A DNA stretch of 8,952 nucleotides from Pseudolabrys sp. GTDB taxonomy: Bacteria; Pseudomonadota; Alphaproteobacteria; Rhizobiales; Xanthobacteraceae. This document shows positions 6,186-8,952 of this stretch, in pieces (position 1 is the stretch's first letter; each line of letters opens with the position of its first letter). A program made the position numbers and the translations under genes. Location of the stretch: assembly GCA_029945495.1 (NCBI GenBank), contig JAQSCR010000556.1, positions 1 through 8,952 on the forward strand. The letters run 5' to 3'. The notes under the pieces are model-generated. The model saw nothing but the letters and a program-made list of their open reading frames with translations, did not search any database and was not told where the DNA came from.

Positions 6186-7376
6186 CTACGCCACCATCCG
6201 CGCGTCGGCGATCTGCGGCACGAACGTCTCATCCCGATCGTTGGCGACCAGGTCGTCGCAGAACATGCGGGCTTCCTCGCGCCCGGCCTCGACCGCGAAA
6301 CGCCGCAACAGCGACAGCAGCGACGTCATCTCCTGGCTGCGCTCGGCCTCGCAGGCCGCCAGCACGCGCTCGACCATGCGGCGCTTGAGGCGCGACACGC
6401 CGCCCTGCTCGCCGACCAGAATGCCCTCGCGCAGCGCCGCGACCGCTTCGCGGAACGCCGGATAGGCGGCGCCCGGCAATCCGGCTTTGCCGAACAGCGC
6501 GCGGAAGCCGGAGATGTTCTTGTCGTGGATATAGCCGGTGACGCGGTCGATCGGCATGCCGGACAATTCCGCCAGCGCCTCTTCGAACAGCACGACATTG
6601 CCGGACAACAGCGCGCGCAGGATCATGCCGGCGGTGAGCTGGCCGCTCTTGCGCAGATGCTGCATCAGTTCGCCGACTTCCTCGTAAGGCGTCTCAGCGG
6701 CGAGCGCGAGTGTGGCCTTTTCGAGGGCCTCGCGCGCCGCGTATTCGGCGTGTTCCGGTCCGAGCCAATGGCGCGCGCTGACAAAGCCGGCGAGCGTCTG
6801 CGACAGCTTCGCCAGCAAGGCCTGGCGCGTCGCCATCGGCAGATCGGCGCGGCCTACCAGCTTTTCGCGGATCGGCGACAGATGGCCGAAACGCTCGACG
6901 ATACGGTCGATCGAGAACGGCGCGATATCGGCGTCGGCATTTTCCAGGAGCGCCAGGCAGGCTTGCGCCGGCCCGACTTCGGCGATCGCCGCGGCAAGCG
7001 GACGCGACAGCAGCGCCCGGCCGGCAATGGCAATCTGCGCGTCGGCATGGCCGGTGGCGAACAGATCGACGAGGTCCTCGTCGCTTAATAGAGGCGAGCG
7101 CGCCAACAGCGGCAACGCCACGTCGGGCTGGTCGGCGGCCAGCGCATGCACCACGATCGGTGGCGCCTTCTGCGCGGAGGCGAAAACTTGCGACAGCGCG
7201 CCGCGCACCAGCGGCGAGGAATCGTCCAAGAGCATGATCATCGCGCCTTCGGCGGCGGCGAGATCGTCGGCGGACAGATCGGAATGGAGATAGGCGCGCG
7301 CCAGCGCGGAAGTCGCTTCGGCCCGCTCGCCCGCCGGCGCATGGCGGATCCATTGCAGAAACTGACGAACAATCAT
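6186..7376 (-). CDS. DUF2336 domain-containing protein
   Basis: The product has 396 residues from the ATG at 7376-7374 (MIVRQFLQWIRHAPAGERAE). A TTG at 7424, with an AGG close by, would add 16 residues; the ATG is preferred because DUF2336 proteins usually begin near this point. The N-terminal two thirds is made of Ala/Leu-rich helix pairs resembling HEAT repeats, for example AAEGAMIMLLDDSSPLVRGA, then PPIVVHALAADQPDVALPLL. The C-terminal part has charged helices (RLKRRMVERVLAACEAE). There is no signal peptide, membrane helix or catalytic motif, so a cytosolic scaffold or adaptor is the reasonable reading. The domain is known mainly from Alphaproteobacteria and has no established function. 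Two CtrA-like boxes lie 67-105 bases upstream, suggesting cell-cycle or motility-linked expression. It runs convergently to the HPt gene, with two palindromes between them. Confidence 0.82.
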   Translation of the reverse strand: MIVRQFLQWIRHAPAGERAEATSALARAYLHSDLSADDLAAAEGAMIMLLDDSSPLVRGALSQVFASAQKAPPIVVHALAADQPDVALPLLARSPLLSDEDLVDLFATGHADAQIAIAGRALLSRPLAAAIAEVGPAQACLALLENADADIAPFSIDRIVERFGHLSPIREKLVGRADLPMATRQALLAKLSQTLAGFVSARHWLGPEHAEYAAREALEKATLALAAETPYEEVGELMQHLRKSGQLTAGMILRALLSGNVVLFEEALAELSGMPIDRVTGYIHDKNISGFRALFGKAGLPGAAYPAFREAVAALREGILVGEQGGVSRLKRRMVERVLAACEAERSQEMTSLLSLLRRFAVEAGREEARMFCDDLVANDRDETFVPQIADARMVA

Positions 7377-7442
7377 GACACGACCAAACGCTACAACAAT
7401 CGCCGTCAACAGCGGCGACGCCAAAAGCCTATGTCAGAACAC

Positions 7443-7457
7443 TTAACAAAGCGTTCA
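7443..7457 (+). promoter_or_regulatory. CtrA-like box (TTAA-N7-TTCA) upstream of the DUF2336 gene
   Basis: TTAA-CAAAGCG-TTCA matches TTAA-N7-TTAA at 7 of 8 positions with exact spacing. It lies 67 bases upstream of the DUF2336 start and near a second box at 7467. The surrounding stretch is the most AT-rich of this intergenic region. Confidence 0.5.
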
Positions 7458-7466
7458 CCATAGGAA

Positions 7467-7481
7467 TTGATGAAACGTTAA
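7467..7481 (-). promoter_or_regulatory. CtrA-like box (TTAA-N7-TCAA) upstream of the DUF2336 gene
   Basis: On the minus strand TTAA-CGTTTCA-TCAA matches TTAA-N7-TTAA at 7 of 8 positions. Most of it lies in the 14-mer ATGAAACGTTAACG (7470-7483), which recurs exactly at 8644-8657 upstream of the transglycosylase gene. The two copies share the first half-site and all seven spacer bases, which is more than chance half-site matches would give. Confidence 0.5.
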
Positions 7482-7544
7482 CGACGATTCTTGGGGGGTG
7501 CCGAGTGATTGACCGCGGCCGTCATAGCCCGGCGCGATGCGTCA

Positions 7545-8567
7545 TCACGCCTTGCCGTTGAAAATCCCGCGCGCATTGGTGGCACCATCGGTGAACAGGT
7601 CGAGCCCGCGCCCGTTGCGCGTGGCGGCGGGCCGCGCGGCCGGCTCACCGGCGGCGGACGGCGTCCACAGATTGGCGACAGTCTGGCTGATCGCCTCCTC
7701 GCCGCGATCCGAGAACATGGCCTGAAATAGCGGCCTGGAATCCACAGGGGCCGCGGTCTTGCCGCGCGCGTCGGCGAGCGCCTGGGTGATGCCGGCGGTG
7801 TCGGGCGCACGCGCCGGCACCTTGACCGACGAATTGGCGGATATCGGAATAGCCGACAGGGTGATGGACGAGGTTTCCGCTGTAGCCGCCGGTGACGACG
7901 TCGCAGCCGTCGCATCGCCGCGCGACATCGACGCCACCGCCACAGTGCGGGCGTTGTCGAACTTGCCGGTCAGCTTGGCGTAAACCTCGCCGACGCTGCG
8001 CGCATTGCCCGCGCTGTCGTAGAAAATGCTGCGGTTGGCCGCCGCCGCCGCCGGAAACAGCCGGGCGGCATTGGCATCCGGCTGCGAGTCGGCGGCGTTG
8101 ATCATCTTGCCGGCGCCATCGGGCCCGAGAAAATGCGCGATGTAGAGTTCGCCCTCGGTCGGACGGCGGCCGATCGAACCGGTCAGCTGAAAAGCGTTGG
8201 CGCGCGAGAACGCGCCCGCCATCATCGCGCTCGCTTCCGGATCGCTGCGCAGCTTCATGATCGCCGAGCGCATCCCGGGATCGGCGACCTCGTAGCGTCC
8301 GTCGCTGTTCTTGGAAATCGCGTCGGCATATTGGCCGTAGCCGAGCGAGGCGCCCTCCTGCTTGACGGTGCCGAGCCAGGTCTGGTCGATGAACTGGTAG
8401 AGGCCCTTGGCCGACGAGGTCGACGCCTGCGCCGACGGGTTGAGCCCGGACTCGATCTTGGCTGTGGTCAAAAGATATTGGAAGCTGATGCCGGTCGACT
8501 GCGACGCCTGCCGGATCGCGCCGGTGATCTGTGACGCCGGATTGCTGGAGACGGAATCGACGGCCAT
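7545..8567 (-). CDS. Lytic transglycosylase (SLT domain), possibly flagellum-associated
   Basis: The product has 340 residues. Residues about 14-160 form a lysozyme-like SLT domain: catalytic Glu39 in AKIESGLNP, GLYQFIDQTW at 55-64, GYGQYAD at 76-82, and YIAHFLGPDGAGKM at 142-155. The family cleaves the MurNAc-GlcNAc bond of peptidoglycan to make local openings in the wall. Residues about 205-270 are an Ala/Ser/Thr/Pro-rich linker. A short C-terminal block (LFQAMFSDRGEEAISQTVANLW, 280-301) looks conserved and may dock a partner. There is no hydrophobic Sec signal at the N-terminus (MAVDSVSSNPASQITGAIRQ), although the substrate is periplasmic; secretion through the flagellar export system is one explanation. 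The ATG at 8567 has AAAGGG 7 bases upstream, a good ribosome site. A CtrA-like box lies 74-88 bases upstream. In Alphaproteobacteria such single-SLT proteins (SltF of Rhodobacter) help the flagellar rod cross the wall; no flagellar structural gene is in this window, so that role is inferred. Confidence 0.85.
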   Translation of the reverse strand: MAVDSVSSNPASQITGAIRQASQSTGISFQYLLTTAKIESGLNPSAQASTSSAKGLYQFIDQTWLGTVKQEGASLGYGQYADAISKNSDGRYEVADPGMRSAIMKLRSDPEASAMMAGAFSRANAFQLTGSIGRRPTEGELYIAHFLGPDGAGKMINAADSQPDANAARLFPAAAAANRSIFYDSAGNARSVGEVYAKLTGKFDNARTVAVASMSRGDATAATSSPAATAETSSITLSAIPISANSSVKVPARAPDTAGITQALADARGKTAAPVDSRPLFQAMFSDRGEEAISQTVANLWTPSAAGEPAARPAATRNGRGLDLFTDGATNARGIFNGKA

Positions 8568-8640
8568 CGGGTTGCCCTTTAGGATAGCGCGCAGCGGCCA
8601 ACAGGGCTGGAACGGACCTGTTGACCATGGGTAATTATGG

Positions 8641-8655
8641 TAAATGAAACGTTAA
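8641..8655 (-). promoter_or_regulatory. CtrA-like box (TTAA-N7-TTTA) upstream of the transglycosylase gene
   Basis: On the minus strand TTAA-CGTTTCA-TTTA followed by CC matches TTAA-N7-TTAA at 7 of 8 positions. It lies 74-88 bases upstream of the transglycosylase start and about 45 bases upstream of the divergent MaoC-type gene, so it could serve either. It shares the exact 14-mer ATGAAACGTTAACG (8644-8657) with the box at 7467. Confidence 0.55.
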
Positions 8656-8657
8656 CG

Positions 8658-8675
8658 GCGGGCGCTTTCGCCCGC
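8658..8675 (+). other. Strong stem-loop in the leader of the MaoC-type gene
   Basis: GCGGGCG (8658-8664) and CGCCCGC (8669-8675) form a perfect 7-bp stem with a CTTT loop, followed by TTT at 8676-8678. It sits 24 bases before the MaoC-type start, between divergent genes, where a terminator of an upstream gene is not expected. It may be a short leader hairpin or attenuator, or may stop transcripts entering from the left; the T run is too short to call a terminator. Confidence 0.45.
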
Positions 8676-8699
8676 TTTCCAAGTCCGGGAGACAGGCGA

Positions 8700-8952
8700 A
8701 TGACGGCAGAAATTCAGCGGCACAAGCGCGGCGGCCTCTATTTCGAAGATTTCGAGGTCGGCAAGCTCTACGAGCACCGCTACACCCGGACCGTCACGCA
8801 GATGGACAACATGCTGTTCTCCAACATGACGCTCAATCCGCAGCCGCTGCATATCGACCGCCACTTCTGCGAGACCGAGACCGAGTGGGGCCAGCCGCTG
8901 ATGAACTCGCTGTTCACGCTCGGCCTGATGATCGGCATCCAGGTGTCCGACA
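8700..8952 (+). CDS. MaoC-family hotdog hydratase, N-terminal part (partial)
   Basis: The first 84 codons are in the window; the gene runs off the right edge. The ATG at 8700 has GGGAG at 8687-8691, 8 bases upstream, a good ribosome site. The protein reads LYFEDFEVGKLYEHRYTRTV, then DNMLFSNMTLNPQPLHID and QPLMNSLFTLGLMIGIQVSD. These blocks match the MaoC group that includes mesaconyl-CoA and itaconyl-CoA hydratase-like proteins of about 150-170 residues or double that length. The family adds water to enoyl-CoA thioesters in the cytosol. In the hydratase-2 motif S-G-D-x-N-P-x-H, the Asp position is Asn46 here, while His51 is kept. The substrate cannot be set from this fragment, and the neighbours within the window (cell wall and signalling genes) give no metabolic clue; genes to the right would decide it. 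Confidence 0.85.
   Translation, partial: MTAEIQRHKRGGLYFEDFEVGKLYEHRYTRTVTQMDNMLFSNMTLNPQPLHIDRHFCETETEWGQPLMNSLFTLGLMIGIQVSD

Noticed and set aside
8621..8650. Sigma-70-like promoter starting at TTGACC before the MaoC-type gene
   Set aside because: The -35 match is good, but the hexamer at a 17-base spacing (ATGAAA) is poor, so I do not list it.

Overview
This is a GC-rich window with dense, mostly tightly spaced genes. Its gene families point to an alphaproteobacterium, most likely Hyphomicrobiales and perhaps close to Bradyrhizobium, Rhodopseudomonas or Pseudolabrys. The supporting signs are a DUF2336 protein, a two-domain universal stress protein, a response regulator with a GPDRRR/GPERRK tail, CtrA-like TTAA-N7-TTAA boxes, and intergenic palindromes ending in CCGGG-type arms. 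The taxonomic call is inference from family content; there is no rRNA or marker gene here.

Layout: (1) 1-2294, plus strand: the 3' end of mtnA, then after 9 bases a 684-residue fusion of a class II aldolase and a short-chain dehydrogenase. This looks like salvage of 5-methylthioribose-1-phosphate or 5-deoxyribose-1-phosphate in the style of the DHAP shunt. (2) 2307-4653, minus strand: a two-gene unit in which a universal stress protein is followed by a DHA2-family MFS exporter. The exporter reading frame is broken in its first membrane segment, apparently by a small deletion of about 17 bases. (3) 4654-4897: a divergent regulatory region with a perfect 7-bp inverted repeat and a weak CtrA-like box. 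(4) 4898-6039, plus strand: a single-domain response regulator followed by an HPt protein, forming an orphan phosphorelay pair. (5) 6040-6185: two palindromic repeats between convergent genes. (6) 6186-8567, minus strand: a DUF2336 protein, and upstream of it a lytic transglycosylase without a visible Sec signal. Each has CtrA-like boxes in its upstream region. (7) 8700 to the window end, plus strand: the start of a MaoC-type hotdog hydratase.

The most interesting points are: the mtnA/aldolase-dehydrogenase pairing, which suggests a one-polypeptide version of the aldolase and aldehyde-reduction steps; CtrA-like boxes, two sharing an identical 14-mer and three containing CGTTAACG, in the intergenic regions of the signalling and cell-wall genes; the frameshifted exporter; and the missing export signal on the transglycosylase. 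No tRNA, rRNA, CRISPR array, insertion sequence or phage gene was seen.
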